The translations under genes and the position numbers were made by a program. DNA of 64,000 bases, from NCBI RefSeq assembly GCF_021730395.1, contig NC_069363.1:44445001-44509000 (forward strand), given 5' to 3'. Source of the DNA: Mercenaria mercenaria. Its lineage: Eukaryota > Mollusca > Bivalvia > Venerida > Veneridae. The notes under the pieces were generated by a model that worked only from the letters and a program-made list of their open reading frames with translations, searched no databases and was not told the DNA's origin. Shown here in pieces: positions 12,608-24,497 of this stretch. Position 1 is the first letter of the stretch, and every line of letters begins with the position of its first letter.

Positions 12608-15600
12608 GTAATGACATGCAGTACGTCTTAAAATGAAAACGTTGAACAATGTAACCTCGTTATAAACTTTGTACAAATAAGTACATTTTATAGTAATGTA
12701 GAACGTCAATTTGAAATTCGTAACAAAATTGTAACTGATTGTCTGATTTGATTGAGCAATATTTTCAATGTGTATCTTTCTGTACGTTAGCATACCTTTT
12801 CATTAGTTAGAAAATTCATCCGATTTCAGTGAAAATGAATATTAGCATACGTCAAAAACATGTTTATGACAAGAAATTAATATGTTGATTACAAAACTGT
12901 CAGAAATGATAAAAAATCTTAATATTCAGAATACAAATTATTATGCAAAGTTATTTCATATTTAATGAGTTTCAATTTTAACGTACAATCTTTGGCAAAC
13001 TATTTTATCAGATACACCTGTATTTCAGCTTTATTTTGACCTTATTTATACATCGACTTTGATCAAATGTGATGACTTTCTCCAGTGTTGTTGTAAATAC
13101 TTATACTTGACATTGAGCTGATTCATAAACGTATTTATTTTATAATTGTTATTCAGAAAGTTTTGCCCCTTTCCCTGCTAACTTTCTATAATGAACTTGT
13201 CCATCCTTCAATTTGGATAGTACCATTAACTGTTTAAAGGGTTGTTTACCAAAAGATACTGAGTGAATGGCGAACAGTGCAGATATCCGTGTAGTCTGAT
13301 CATGATCTACACTGTTTGTAGAGGCAGAATCAGTCGTGTCAAGCATGATAAGGGTTAAGAAACTATTCACCATTACTTTTAAAACAAAATAATTATTGGT
13401 TATTCCACTTTAATTTCGCATTTAATTCATGTCTGAAAGTATTGGTACACTTAAACAAAAAGTACAAAAGCCATTCAAAATGTTGATAAAATGTTCATAC
13501 AAATTATTCCAGGTATATCCACGATGGCTCTGAAGTTACGAGTGACACCTTCACTCTGTCATTGACAGATGGTGCAAACAGGGTATCCAAGGTGTTCCAG
13601 GTAGAAATAGTACCTATAGATGATGTGGCTCCAAAGTTGAAGGAGAACTTGAAGCCGCACCTGATTGTGTCTGAAGGGAGTGAAGCCGTTATTAACTCCA
13701 ATGTTCTATCTGCCACGGACGAGGATACAGATGAAGGGATGCTTGTGTTCCTTATTGTAAAACAGCCAAAGTAAATATGATTTCCATTCTCTTTATCATA
13801 ATCAAAACCGATGCCAATGATCCAAAAGGCATAGCCACGATATTAAACCTTTCTGGTGTTTCCTCATCCATAGACTAGGTGTAACAGTAGCGTTAGTTTT
13901 TTAATATTTTTAAAGCATCTGTGGAGTTGTTGGTTTGTTGAAATAACAAGATTACCATTCGTCTGATATGTCCTTTGTAGTGTCTGTATAGTGTTAGATT
14001 CATTTGGACTTTCACATTGATACTGATTAACATAATTATATTCATAAAAACACACCTTCTTAAACGCATGTAACTCCACAGCTAAAGAATTACAAGTGTG
14101 GTGAAGTTCTTTTACGTTTATTAGTTGATGCGGTGCTAAAGACAGCAATGTGTAAAATCATCACATAAATATCACAGATTTTATGTAAACACACCTATGA
14201 TGTTGTATAATGTGATGTCATTATAAACCAGCCATAAAACTTTCATTACTACATTCGTATTTCATTTTTCGTACACTTTCCTTAATTATAGGTATGGAAT
14301 AATGCAACTAAATGGTGAACCAGTGACAAAATTTACTCAGCAAGATGTCAAGGAAGGCAGTGTCCATTACATTCACAGTAGTGGTGAGATTGGATCCCAG
14401 ATAATAAGAGATTCCGTCGCTTTTATTGTCTCAGATCAGCATTACAAGGCCTCTGCAGATCTACCAATGTACAATCTGAATATCACAATAACACCTGTTG
14501 ATAACCAAAAACCTATCATTATAGCAGGTATGCCCATTGTTGTGGAGGAGGGCATGAAGTTCAACTTGTCTCCAGATTATATCACAGCCAAGGATCCAGA
14601 CACCGAACCCGAGTCTATACAGTTTGTTATCACAAGCCAACCACAATACGGTTATCTAGAAAATATCAAACCCAATCCTGGATCGGAGAAAAGTAATGCA
14701 GGAAACCCAGTTTTGACATTCAAACTACAAGATGTTATCGATAAATCAATAAATTATGTACAAGCTACACACAAAGGTGTAGAACCTACTACTGATCGTT
14801 TTGAGTTTTATGCAACCGATGGTAAATTGAATTCTTTTAGCCACACTGCTTCTATAACGATCCGCCCAACTAATGACGAAGAACCAGATGTTATGCTAAA
14901 TGATTTCAGTGTACCTGAGGGCGGTAGTAAAATTATAGACCGGTCCATGGTTGATGCAATCGATATGGATAAGCCAAAAGAAAAGATAATGTTGTCGATT
15001 TCACAACCTCCAGAGCATGGAGATATTGTCGTAATGCTTCATACGCCTAATGGGGACATCCAAGCCGCAGTTAGTATGTTCTCAGCAGATGAACTTCACC
15101 AAGGAATGAAACTGAAGTACATACATGACGATTCAGAACATTATACAGATAAATTTGCTATAACTGTGTCTGATGGTAAACACGAAGTCAAGAAAGTATG
15201 CAATGTAACTGTTGAACCAATAAATGACGAAATACCCGAAATTATCAAAAACGCTGGTCTTCATATGGATTATGGTGAACAATCTGTATTGTCTAGTGTG
15301 GTACTTCAATCTGTAGACATAGACAATACTGACGATCAGGTGTACTACATAATAGTGACGGTTCCAAAGAAAGGTGTTCTTCAATTTTGCAGTGATTCAA
15401 ACGAACCCATGTTTTCTGAAAAATGTCGAGACATTTGGGTAGGCCATAACTTTACACAACGGGATATCAACAACAATCGTGTCCGATATCTTCATACGAC
15501 TGGTATGAGTGGATCAGAATTCGATAACTTTATGTTCATTCTAACGGACGGACAAAACAAACGCCATGCGGAAACGTTCCAGATAAAAATATTGAATTCT

Positions 15601-18600
15601 AAGAGAGCAAATATTGCTTTAATTAACAATGGACTGGATGTACAAGAAGGTGAAAGAGCTGTAATCTCAACAGTTAGTTTAAGTGCATCAGATGAAAGCA
15701 CAAGGGCAGAAGAAATTGTATTTGCTGTGATTAGACCGCCAAATTTAGGTCAGCTTGAATACATAGATAGAAATTTAATTGGAATCAGTAGCTTTACGCA
15801 AATGGATTTGGCGTCTGGTAAATTAGTATACAACCATTTGACAAAAACAGACTTTACAGACGATTCCTTCACATTTACTGTAACTAATGGAATGAGTGAC
15901 ACAAAAGATTCAGAATTTCATATTCGCATTGAACCAATAGATAAAGAGTTACCATCACTCATTAATAATGAACTTATCGAAGTGTTGCAAGGTGCTGAGA
16001 TTCCTATAACATCGAACAAACTCAAAGCTGATGATCCGGACACTGACAGTAGCAATGTCACATACCTAATTGATAAACAACCGACATTTGGAAGGTTATA
16101 TAACCGCGGTGTATACATTACAAGTCTGTTTACTCAGAGTGCAATTGACAGGGGATTTATTACTTACGAAAGCGACGGCTCTCATACAGGTCTCGATAAT
16201 TTCCTCTTTACACTGAGTGATGGCAAACATGACGGGTTCTTAATAAACGGCACTCTTCAACTCAAGCAAGTTTTCTGCAGAATATACACGAAGCCTCTGG
16301 TCAATGATGCTCCAAAATTAATTACCAACCAACATCCAGAAGTTTTAGAAGTGTTTGAAGATGGTAGATATGGATTTCACCTAAATAATAACGTTTTAAA
16401 GGCTGTAGACTCAGATACAATGAACACGAACTTGGTGTACGTTATAGAGCAGAGGCCAAAACATGGTCATCTGGAGAACAGCGAAGCAAAGCGGTATGTC
16501 AGGAGAAGGTTCACCCAGCGCGATCTGGATGAAAACGCACTACAGTTTATTATAGATATGAAAGACAAAGACACAAATGACAGCTTCACATTTAAGATAG
16601 AAGACAGTCGTGGCAATAGCTTAAACAATCAAAGGTATGTAATCTATTAATCATTTTACGTCAAAATTAAATTTGTATTATCCAGGAGCTAGTATTATTT
16701 CAGGCACTGGTTTGAGGCCGGGTTGAATTGCCAACCTGCCAGAAACCAGTCAGACGGTTTCCTGACATGACGACCCGAGCAAGGCTCAAATCTCAACAAA
16801 GGTTGGAGGCCAGTAATTCGAAGTCTGCAACCTTAACCACACGGCAAAGGAGACCCATTCACAAATAAGTAGAAATGAATATATTTTACGTAGCATCTTT
16901 AGGTAATCAATCGATAAATAAAACTAACAACGTCGCTTGGTATGAAATTCGGATTACTGTAGCTCTTTATTGCCTTGAAAATATATTGTCGTTTAAAGTT
17001 GTAATCAAACAGTCATACCTTCATTTCGTTTGTTCTGAATGGTTTTCAGTTTGGAACAAATGCCGTTTATATCTGCATGTCAGTTTATAGAGATACGCAA
17101 ACAAAAGCATGTGGTGGTGAACATTAGGAAATTAAAATTGTTACCAGAACGGATATGCACGAGTGTTAACAGGTCAAATAAGAATGAAAGAACTAAACTA
17201 AAATTTAGGTTCGCCACAACGTAAAACTTCCTCCCACCAATGTGTTTATGGTTTCGCACTGGCACTAGAAAATTTTGTTATTTACATTGTTTACAAAAGT
17301 CATTAAAATAACATAATTTTGGTTATAATTACATCGTAATAATACGACATAAAATATTTTGTTTGTGTATCCAGGTGCTTTGCACAATAAAACAATTTTT
17401 GTGTTGAATCTGAAACCTCGAGAAATAAAGAAAGCATTTGTACAGAAATATTTACCAGTACATGCATTTAATGTACAAAAAACTGAAGCTATGTAACTAT
17501 ATATTTAACAGCATTGCTAATTGTAACTTTGTGGAAAGTTCGTTCAGGTGTTCATCACAAAATACAAATAAAAAGACATTGAAATGTATTCTTTTGATGT
17601 CATTTCTTTCTATATCATAAATTTTGTGTATAAAGCAAAACCTGTTTAATGTTGTCTCCACATTTCCTGTTGACAGGTCATTTTAAGGTGGTGCCCCTCA
17701 TTTTAATGCGCTGTCCATCATTTCAAAGCAGTGTCCTTCATTTCAAGGCAATATCTCTCATATCAAGGCGGTGCTCTTATTTTTAACATGCGTCCCTTTT
17801 GTATCAGATCATTGTTATTGTATGCTTTTGTGCCTTTCGCTTAAATGTACATTGTCCATATAATATCAAAGCAGTGTCCTGCATTTCAAGGCAATATCTC
17901 TCATATCAAGGCGGTGCTCTTATTTTTAACATGCGTCCCTTTTGTATCAGATCATTGTTATTGTATGCTTTTGTGCCTTTCGCTTAAATGTACATTGTCC
18001 ATATAATATTTAAGTGCTATATCTGCTATAAATTTCCTCGAGTGTTAATAACGTTGAGTCGAATTTTGATAACGTTAGGTCCAGTTTCAATAACATTGGG
18101 TTGATTTTGATAACGTTTGTTCTATTTTTTTTGTAACGTTGGGTCGTTATTTTAGAAACGTTTGATTTATTCTTGATAGTCTAGATGTTTGCGTTGATCG
18201 AATTGACTAAAGGCTTACTGGAGTTCTATTCATTTGTGTTAGAGATTTATCAACCGATAACCAGACAGTTACAATATATTTGGACCTTTATACATTGCAT
18301 GTTTAATAAAAACCTTACCCCATTTATTAATATATTAAAGTACTGCACGGAAGTTTATTCCACTTACTGAATTCTTGTGTGCGCCCGTGCTTTATTTCAA
18401 TTAATCACGTCTGATGTATCAAAGATGGTAATAATGGTTCAGCAATTATATAAGCAACAACTTTAACGTTTTCAAAACGCTACATTAATCCTAGAGTTAG
18501 GTTGATTACACTAGAGAGTTATTGGAAAATTCCTGAGAGAAAATCCAGACAATATGCGCCATGACTTTATAACAGACTCTGCTAATTAAGCGATATCAGT

Positions 18601-21600
18601 TTTTCATAGAAAACAACAACATGATCCGCCTTTGCTAGAACTTTATTTTGTAATATTGAACACTCATCACTAGTAATTATATTTTTACAAGGTTTAAAAT
18701 CACAGAGGTAAAAAGGTCATATATAGATTCTGGAGAACATTTTAGGCACAGTACATGGGCAGGGCCACCAGTCAGGCAGCGGGATGGATTCGAATCATAA
18801 ACAATTACACCGTTACATGGTTTAAAAGTAGGGTAGCAGAAAGGTGATTCGAAGCCAGTAACCTTAACCCCAGACAGTTAAAGGGACGGAACTTTGATCT
18901 TACTTTTAAATAGTTGAGTCGGATTTGCTTTTTCAGAATTGATTTTCACTGGTCATTTATTGAGCTTGACAAAGCTGGCCTCGTGGTGTGTGAAAACATT
19001 GGGACTCTTCCAATTACTTTGACACGCATGGGCGACCTGAGCGGCGTGGCATTTGTTGGAATAGAAGCCCAGGACAGAACTACGAGAATGAACGATGACT
19101 ACAGGCCTAGCTCTTCCAGACAGGTTCAGTTCGACCCGGGTAAGAATATATATTAATGATATGTGTATTTTCATATCTAACGTTTTAAGATAAGAATCTT
19201 TCTATTCTTTTGTAAAATGAGAACCATTTTTCTAGCACGCTAATAATTGCTTTCCAGCTTTATGTATATCAAATCTTTGATACTACACAAAAATTGAAAA
19301 GTGTAATCGCTTAAATCATCTTTGGTAAATAATAATTTTGCTATTTTTTCTCAGGTGTGTCATCTGTAACGTGGAATATTCAAGTTTTCGATGATGGTAT
19401 AGAAGAGAACACAGAGAACTTTGTTGTTTATATCAATGATCCAGTCAATGCTATACTGGGTAGAAAACGTAAAATAAGGATAAGGCTTATTAATGCTGAT
19501 GATGGTACGTCAGTCATTTTTTCCCCAAAGAAATGCTCTTTTCTCGGCACTTTATTGTTTCAGTTTTGATATATGGTCGGTGTTAAACTAGTATACCTAG
19601 TATCTCTATACAATACGCTCACCTATTTACTAGCATAAACGAGGGTGGACGAGTCTGTATTATTCTGATTGGTTGCCTTTTTTTTTAGCTTTCAAAAAAT
19701 CTTTTTAGAGATTTTGTTGATTCAGAGGTAATGTCGCAACGTCCATTTCATCATAGCGTCAAACGTCAAAGCGGCACGCTTCAAAAGAAACCCACACAAA
19801 ACATATTTGGTGGATTTCGTCAAGGATGTACATAATATTCTTTGAAAACGTGTTAGAATCGAATTAATATATCTCGAAGAGTGGTTTGCTCTTGAATAAA
19901 AGCATTGTCGTTTAGATGCATATTGTTACATTTCTTGGGCTGCGCCCTCGCATCTAAACTCCAAACAATGATTTTAATCATAGGCAAATCACTGTTTATT
20001 ATGTATTATTTCTTAAATAAATGAGACATAATTTTGGATGTGAAATGTTTTAATTGTAAGCATATTAAAAATATATTTTCAAGCTCCTACAAATTACTTG
20101 TAGATGAGAATGTTGATTATACAGAAGTTGAAATGATATTTTATATGGTTTTCGTTTCTTTTATATTCAGGAGAATGTCCACAGTACATAGGAATGATCA
20201 GTAAGCACCAGCCATCCATTCCAGACTCATTATACTTACCAGGCAATGCCATAGAAAGTAAAACGGAAACAGTAATTCTGGTGAATATATTCTATTAGAC
20301 ATCAAACCATTTAAACAAGAAAAAAAAAGTTTACAAACTAATATCAATTATTTAGGTTGTGAACATTGAACCTGTAACTAAACACACACTGAGGTCAAAA
20401 TGAAGTCAAGGGTTATTTTGTATGCGAGTATGACAACAAATCTTTAGGGTTATGTAATTGTATAAAAAATATAATACTCTCAGTTCCATGCAATAATTTC
20501 AAATTTATCCGCTAAATAATTTTCACATACATATTATGTACAAGAAGTTAAACAAATGATGGATATCTCATTTACAGGGTAACCAGTTCAAACGGCTAAC
20601 ACAGCAAAAGTCTCACCATGATAACACACTTCTTTCTGACCCTGCTGAAACTAGTGAGGTAGGTGCTAACAAACCGAAAACAGCTGATAATGAAGAAAAC
20701 CCTACTAATGTTCAGAAGAAAGATAAAAAGAAGAGAAGAAAAAAGAGAAAAGAAAGGAAGGCCAGGAAGGACAGGAAGAAAAAATCAAGAAAAGGAAGAA
20801 GAAAGAACAAGAATAGGGAGGTTGAGGCAGAAAAGGATATTGCTGAGCCGGCAACTGGAAATCTTGTATCAGGACAACTGATGCAGAATGTTGATATAAA
20901 TGTATGCACATATACATGTAGTAGCCATATACTTATATCACGGTTTTTGTTCGACAAATTTGATCCATTTACTCATTTTATCTATACTTTATGCTTTTCC
21001 TTTTTAACAAAATTATAGATAATTCCTGATAAACTAAATCTGTTGCAAATTTGGTTTTAAACGCAATACACAGCTTACACACTTTCACTGGTATATATTC
21101 AATCATTCCGGACGGCATAGTTTGACGACTTTTCTTATTTGCTTGTATAGGCACCACAAGAATGTACAAGGACTACTGGAGGTTTATTGTACTTTGATCC
21201 GGGCACTCAACAAATGTACAAATGTAATGGAGATGCATGGCAGGCATGGAGCCCGGCTTCAAACCAAGATCAACAACCGGAAACCAGGGAATGCCAGCAA
21301 GGTAACAGATATTTTCGCAATATAATACAGTAGCTACCAAACTAAACAGCTATTTAACAATAGTAAGTAAATGATGCAAATGTTTTCAAAGGGTTTAACA
21401 ATGCCAGGATAAAAGTAGTAAACGAACATCGACAGAGTTTTCAGAGACCAAAAATTAAAATGTATATGCTAATTATGGAACATTTCTTTTTCATGTAGGG
21501 TGGTCAAAGTATGGAAATCGCTGTTTTAAGTTTATCAATGAACGACTTACGTGGGAGGTAGCTGAGACACTGTGTCAGATGTCATACGGTGCCAATCTAG

Positions 21601-22398
21601 CAACTGTACAGTCGCAAGACCATCAAGAGTGGGTCTCAAAACTGGCGGGAAAGAAAGCATATTGGATAGGTAAGACACGAGTCGTATCCGCTTCAATACT
21701 TTGGTTTTATCTTCCAAAAATGTAATAACGCACAATGAACCGTTAGGTGTTTTTTATCATCTGTAGGTATATTCGTTGAAAGTTGAAAGGTTTCATATTT
21801 ATGTAAATGAATTCTTGTGTTTGAACTATGATCAAAGTATCGTACTGTTTGACGCAAGGAAATGTACCAACTTATACACATTAAACTACGCAATTTTGTA
21901 TACTTTAAGTGATCCTACTACTTAATACTTTAAAGGTCTGATTTATTTGCATTTTTCATTCAAATCATTTGTTCGATTTAATCATGAGCAATGCTTATTT
22001 TTTTATATTAAGGGTTGAGCAGCAACGCAGACACTGGGAGGTGGAGTTATAGCAACGGCGAAGCACTCTCCTTCTCTAATTGGAAAAGTGGTGGTCAGCG
22101 AGTCAAACGAACGCTGTCGAGGAAAACTTGTGTAATTGTTGACAAAAAGAGAAAATGGCGAAATAAAATATGTAGCAAACGGAAAGCAAGATTTGTATGT
22201 GAAATTGACATAGGAGCGGGTGACTTGAGCAGGTCTCCGCCAAAACGAGATACATCGAGGTCCCGCGAAAGGAGAAGAAGAAAGAATAGATTGAGAGACC
22301 GACAAAACGATCAAATACATACCAGTTACCGAGAAAAAGATTCTCGGAGGTACCCGAAGACTCACAGTAAAGAAAGAGGATTTTTCTTTGGCGAATAG
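10380..22398 (+). CDS. FREM1: FREM1-type extracellular matrix protein, 10 exons, 5' end missing
   Basis: Secreted basement-membrane protein of the FRAS/FREM family, which in vertebrates forms a complex anchoring epithelium to the underlying matrix. Exons: 10380-12607, 13513-13770, 14292-16634, 18937-19139, 19355-19504, 20171-20271, 20578-20901, 21151-21301, 21499-21669, 22013-22398. All junctions are GT-AG and in phase; the total is 6,315 nt with stop. Numbering residues from 10380: N-terminal domain 1-184 (IFDC, VKYIHDG, VPEFNG motifs), CSPG repeats 1-12 at about 185-1609, Calx-beta 1610-1728, basic linker to 1869, Cys domain 1870-1919, C-type lectin domain 1920-2037, Arg-rich tail to 2104. 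From memory, human FREM1 has 12 CSPG repeats, one Calx-beta and a terminal lectin domain at about 2,180 residues; FRAS1 and FREM2 have several Calx-beta domains and no lectin. This makes FREM1 the best match. The missing part is about 75 residues with the signal peptide. Confidence 0.95.
13163..13358. repeat. TTAACCCTTA-ended MITE-like repeat (copy 1, in FREM1 intron a)
   Basis: Shares TTCTATAATGAACTTGTCCA and TTCAATTTGGAYAGTACYA with 24395-24497 and, inverted, with 59270-59404. The ends are weak inverted repeats (ccctgct...agcatgataagggttaa). Confidence 0.7.
13513..13770 (+). CDS. FREM1: FREM1 exon b: end of CSPG 5, start of CSPG 6
   Basis: Joins exon a in the middle of the repeat signature, giving DLRYIHDGSEV. 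The donor aaa|gtaaat leaves two bases, completed by the next exon to KYG. Confidence 0.95.
14292..16634 (+). CDS. FREM1: FREM1 exon c: CSPG repeats 6-12
   Basis: Very large exon (2,343 nt, 781 codons) carrying the end of CSPG 6 and repeats 7-12. Repeat borders show as NDEEP, NDEIP, DKELP and NDAP motifs, and each repeat keeps an FTQ-type and DGxHD-type core. The exon ends with donor aag|gtatgt, two bases into a codon that the next exon completes as Arg. Confidence 0.95.
16690..16862 (-). repeat. tRNA-derived SINE remnant in FREM1 intron c
   Basis: On the minus strand it begins GTGTGGTTAAGGTTGCAGAC, followed by TTCGAATTAC. This is the tRNA-like head (A-box and B-box type) seen in several copies in this window. 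Confidence 0.6.
17655..18175. repeat. Intronic minisatellites with a 143-bp tandem duplication
   Basis: Degenerate ~24-bp units (tcatttcaaggcggtgtcc-like) at about 17660-17790. Then 17724-17866 is repeated almost perfectly at 17867-18009. A second degenerate array of ~30-bp units containing ATAACGTT follows at 18040-18170. All lie in the intron between exons c and d. Confidence 0.85.
18745..18885 (-). repeat. tRNA-derived SINE remnant in FREM1 intron c
   Basis: The minus strand reads GGTTAAGGTTACTGGCTTCG then AATCACC, similar to the heads at 16690, 23868 and 59612. Confidence 0.55.
18937..19139 (+). CDS. FREM1: FREM1 exon d: first half of the Calx-beta domain
   Basis: Acceptor tttttcag, donor cccgg|gtaag. 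Encodes the strand pattern FHWSFIELDKAGLVVCENIG and ends VQFDPG, as in other FREM proteins. Confidence 0.93.
19355..19504 (+). CDS. FREM1: FREM1 exon e: second half of the Calx-beta domain
   Basis: Encodes SSVTWNIQVFDDGIEENTE and the terminal strand IRLINADDG. The acidic DDGxEExxE stretch is the usual Calx-beta calcium-binding loop. Confidence 0.93.
19903..19970. repeat. Hairpin-forming repeat end in FREM1 intron e
   Basis: The arm at 19903-19919 (CATTGTCGTTTAGATGC) pairs with 19950-19970 (GCATCTAAAC...CAATG). The loop carries a second mini-hairpin, GGGCTGCGCCC. Likely a small palindromic element. Confidence 0.6.
20171..20271 (+). CDS. FREM1: FREM1 exon f: linker after Calx-beta
   Basis: Acceptor atattcag. 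Encodes ECPQYIGMISKHQPS and a short hydrophilic linker. The donor aca|gtaatt is non-consensus at +4/+5. It was chosen because an earlier GT would put a stop into the next exon, while this one keeps phase 0. Confidence 0.75.
20578..20901 (+). CDS. FREM1: FREM1 exon g: polybasic linker
   Basis: 108 codons, phase 0 at both ends (aat|gtatgc donor). A 34-residue block at 20716-20817 has 26 Lys or Arg residues, including KKKRRKKRKERK. The block carries RxKR-type sites that proprotein convertases could cut, and it could bind heparan sulfate; both are inference. The vertebrate linker is also basic but, from memory, far less so. Confidence 0.85.
21151..21301 (+). CDS. FREM1: FREM1 exon h: short Cys domain before the lectin domain
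   Basis: Encodes GGLLYFDPGTQQMYKCNGDA followed by WQAWSP, closely matching the segment before the lectin domain in vertebrate FREM1. Three Cys residues: CTRT, KCNG and ECQQ. Confidence 0.9.
21499..21669 (+). CDS. FREM1: FREM1 exon i: first half of the C-type lectin domain
   Basis: Encodes GWSKYGNRCFKF, the WEVAETLC helix, ANLATVQSQDHQEWVS and YWIG. These are the classic first-half landmarks of a long-form C-type lectin fold. Confidence 0.95.
22013..22398 (+). CDS. FREM1: FREM1 exon j: second half of lectin domain, Arg-rich tail, stop
   Basis: Encodes GRWSYSNGEALSFSNW and ends the lectin fold at KWRNKIC and RFVCEID. The EPN/QPD and WND calcium-sugar motifs are absent, as in vertebrate FREM1, so classical calcium-dependent sugar binding is not expected. 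About 62 residues follow the last lectin Cys and are rich in Arg, Ser and Lys (SRSRERRRRKNRLRDR). The vertebrate protein, from memory, stops only a few residues after that Cys. The stop is TAG at 22396-22398. Confidence 0.93.
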
Positions 22399-23867
22399 TT
22401 TAGAAGTTGTAAAGTTAAATATTTGCAATTGTGTTTTACTGAGGGCCTGAAGTGTTTTTCCTCGCTACCGAGTAATAAAATCGTAGATATACAGTGTTCA
22501 GAGCCGTCTGAAAACTTGATACAACAGAAGTGGTGTGAAATAAGTTTGGAGATACAGACTTCAGATGAATTGTTTATTTGCACAAAATGGGATTGAACTC
22601 AGCCTAAAGCTGTTAAGAGAGAGTAGTTTTGACTCGAAGAGTGTTTTTTCTGCAATATAGCGAACAAAAGTACGAAATGATTATGGAAAACGTATGTTAT
22701 TTCCGCTGAGAACACGTGTGCATATAATAAATGGAATGTGAATTAGCTTTATTAGTATTGCTATTGTTATATGTATATAATATATAGCTTCTGGTTTAAT
22801 ATACGTGAGAAATTGCGAGTGAAAATGGTTTGTTGTGTTTCCTAGTGTAAGTTTCAGAACTAAACTATTAAACTATTGGATCAACCCGATATTTGTAGTA
22901 AATTTATATTTGACTTGAGTAATCAACTGGATATGAGCATAATACTTGTACATGAGCAATCTGGATATAATATTTTTATGCGACTGTATATTTTTAAACT
23001 TTATTTTACAAACTTGAGCGTATGAAGTATTGGTCTGAATAAAGTTCAGCTGATGCTTATTTATTCAGAATTTTATATCGTTTTTATCTTAGCATTACAT
23101 ATGTTAAAATTTTGTTAATTGTGACGCACTGATTGTCTGTTTATTAATTACATTATTGTTGTGTATTATGTGTTGGTGCAATTCTAAATCAAGTCTCTAC
23201 AGTGGTTCTCTTATCACTAAAATAAAGACAGAAACGCTTTTCAGTTAATAAGTTGTAAAATGCATTTTTATACATACTAAACTGCAAACTGTACAAAATG
23301 ATGCGCATATTATAAATAATAAATCCCCAAAATACGAAAATTCAGAATTTATGTTACTTTGATTAAGATTAAACACAGATACATTTCGTAAAAGACATAA
23401 ATAACAAAATACAGCTTGCTATGCATTATATCAAAACGCCTTGAAAGTTAAACATTTTCTTAAAAAGGTTGTTGTGAGCGGCTCCACCCAAATCTTATTA
23501 GAGCACCACCTGTGAGACAATCAGTATCATAACTAACATTGTATATTACATGGAAATAGTCCAATATGTGTAATAAAAGTTGTTAATGTGACAGTTGGTC
23601 TTCCTTTTTTTACATCGTTATATGCAGTAATGATAAATTTGTTTTTATACTGGATGAACAGTATCTCAGTTTTGTATTACGTATATATGCACTAATAATA
23701 CATATTGCCTTTCATTAACAACTGACGACTTCCTCACATGACGGAAGGTCTTATTTTCACCTTTTAACCGTTGTTTAAGCAGCTGTCATAAAGAACGGTC
23801 GACTCACACGAGCCGGCCTCTGTTGTAAGTGCCTGCTGAAGTTTGTTTTATGCAACACTAGCACAGT
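22399..23867 (+). other. FREM1 3' UTR and downstream DNA with candidate poly(A) signals
   Basis: AATAAA hexamers follow the stop at 22474-22479, 22727-22732, 23038-23043 and 23221-23226. Which one is used cannot be told from sequence. The stretch 22556-22626 shares a short repeat with 30696-30766. Confidence 0.5.
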
Positions 23868-24062
23868 TAAATTTCCAGTTTTAGCTGGAGGAAGACTCCA
23901 GATGACCTGCCCGGACAACAAAGCACGGTCAGGTACCTGAAGAGTATCACTATGCTAACTCGATGGCTTTCGCACTTGAAAAAGCTAAAATCACCAAGCA
24001 AGTTTTCGAACCAAACAGCCAAGAGAGAAAGTGATTCGAAGCCGACAACATTAACCACTCGT
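23868..24062 (-). repeat. tRNA-derived SINE copy
   Basis: On the minus strand it runs from GTGGTTAATGTTGTCGGCTT and TTCGAATCAC to the 3' body, ending ...TCTTCCTCCAGCTAAAAC. It matches the order of the + strand copy at 59612. Confidence 0.65.
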
Positions 24063-24394
24063 CCAGGGAGAACCCGAGGAGTAAAAGGGCGGGTACAAGG
24101 GTTTGATTACACTTTCTCTCGGGAATATAGACGTATTCAATTTTTATATGAAATATAATGTAAAAAAGATTTTTTAACAGAGAAAAATTTTTTTCTTACA
24201 GAGAAAAAAGAAGCTCTGTAAGATTTTCTTAATAACGAAAATATCTGAGATATCTTAAAATTCAAATAATTTGTGATAATACATGTAGTTCAATCCCGAG
24301 ATATAAGCTGAAATGATTGAAAAATGTTTAACTTTGTACACACCTCAGAAGTGTACCACACTATCTTTAAATAATGTATCTTAATCGGAATACA

Positions 24395-24497
24395 TTAACT
24401 CTTACCCTGCTAAACTTCTATAATGAACTTGTCCATCTTTCAATTTGGACAGTACTATTAACTGAGAATCAATTCTGTCCAGCATGGTAAGGGTTAA
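24395..24497. repeat. TTAACCCTTA-ended MITE-like repeat (copy 2)
   Basis: Ends TTAACTCTTACCCTGCT and AGCATGGTAAGGGTTAA are inverted repeats; the core is shared with 13163-13358. Confidence 0.8.
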
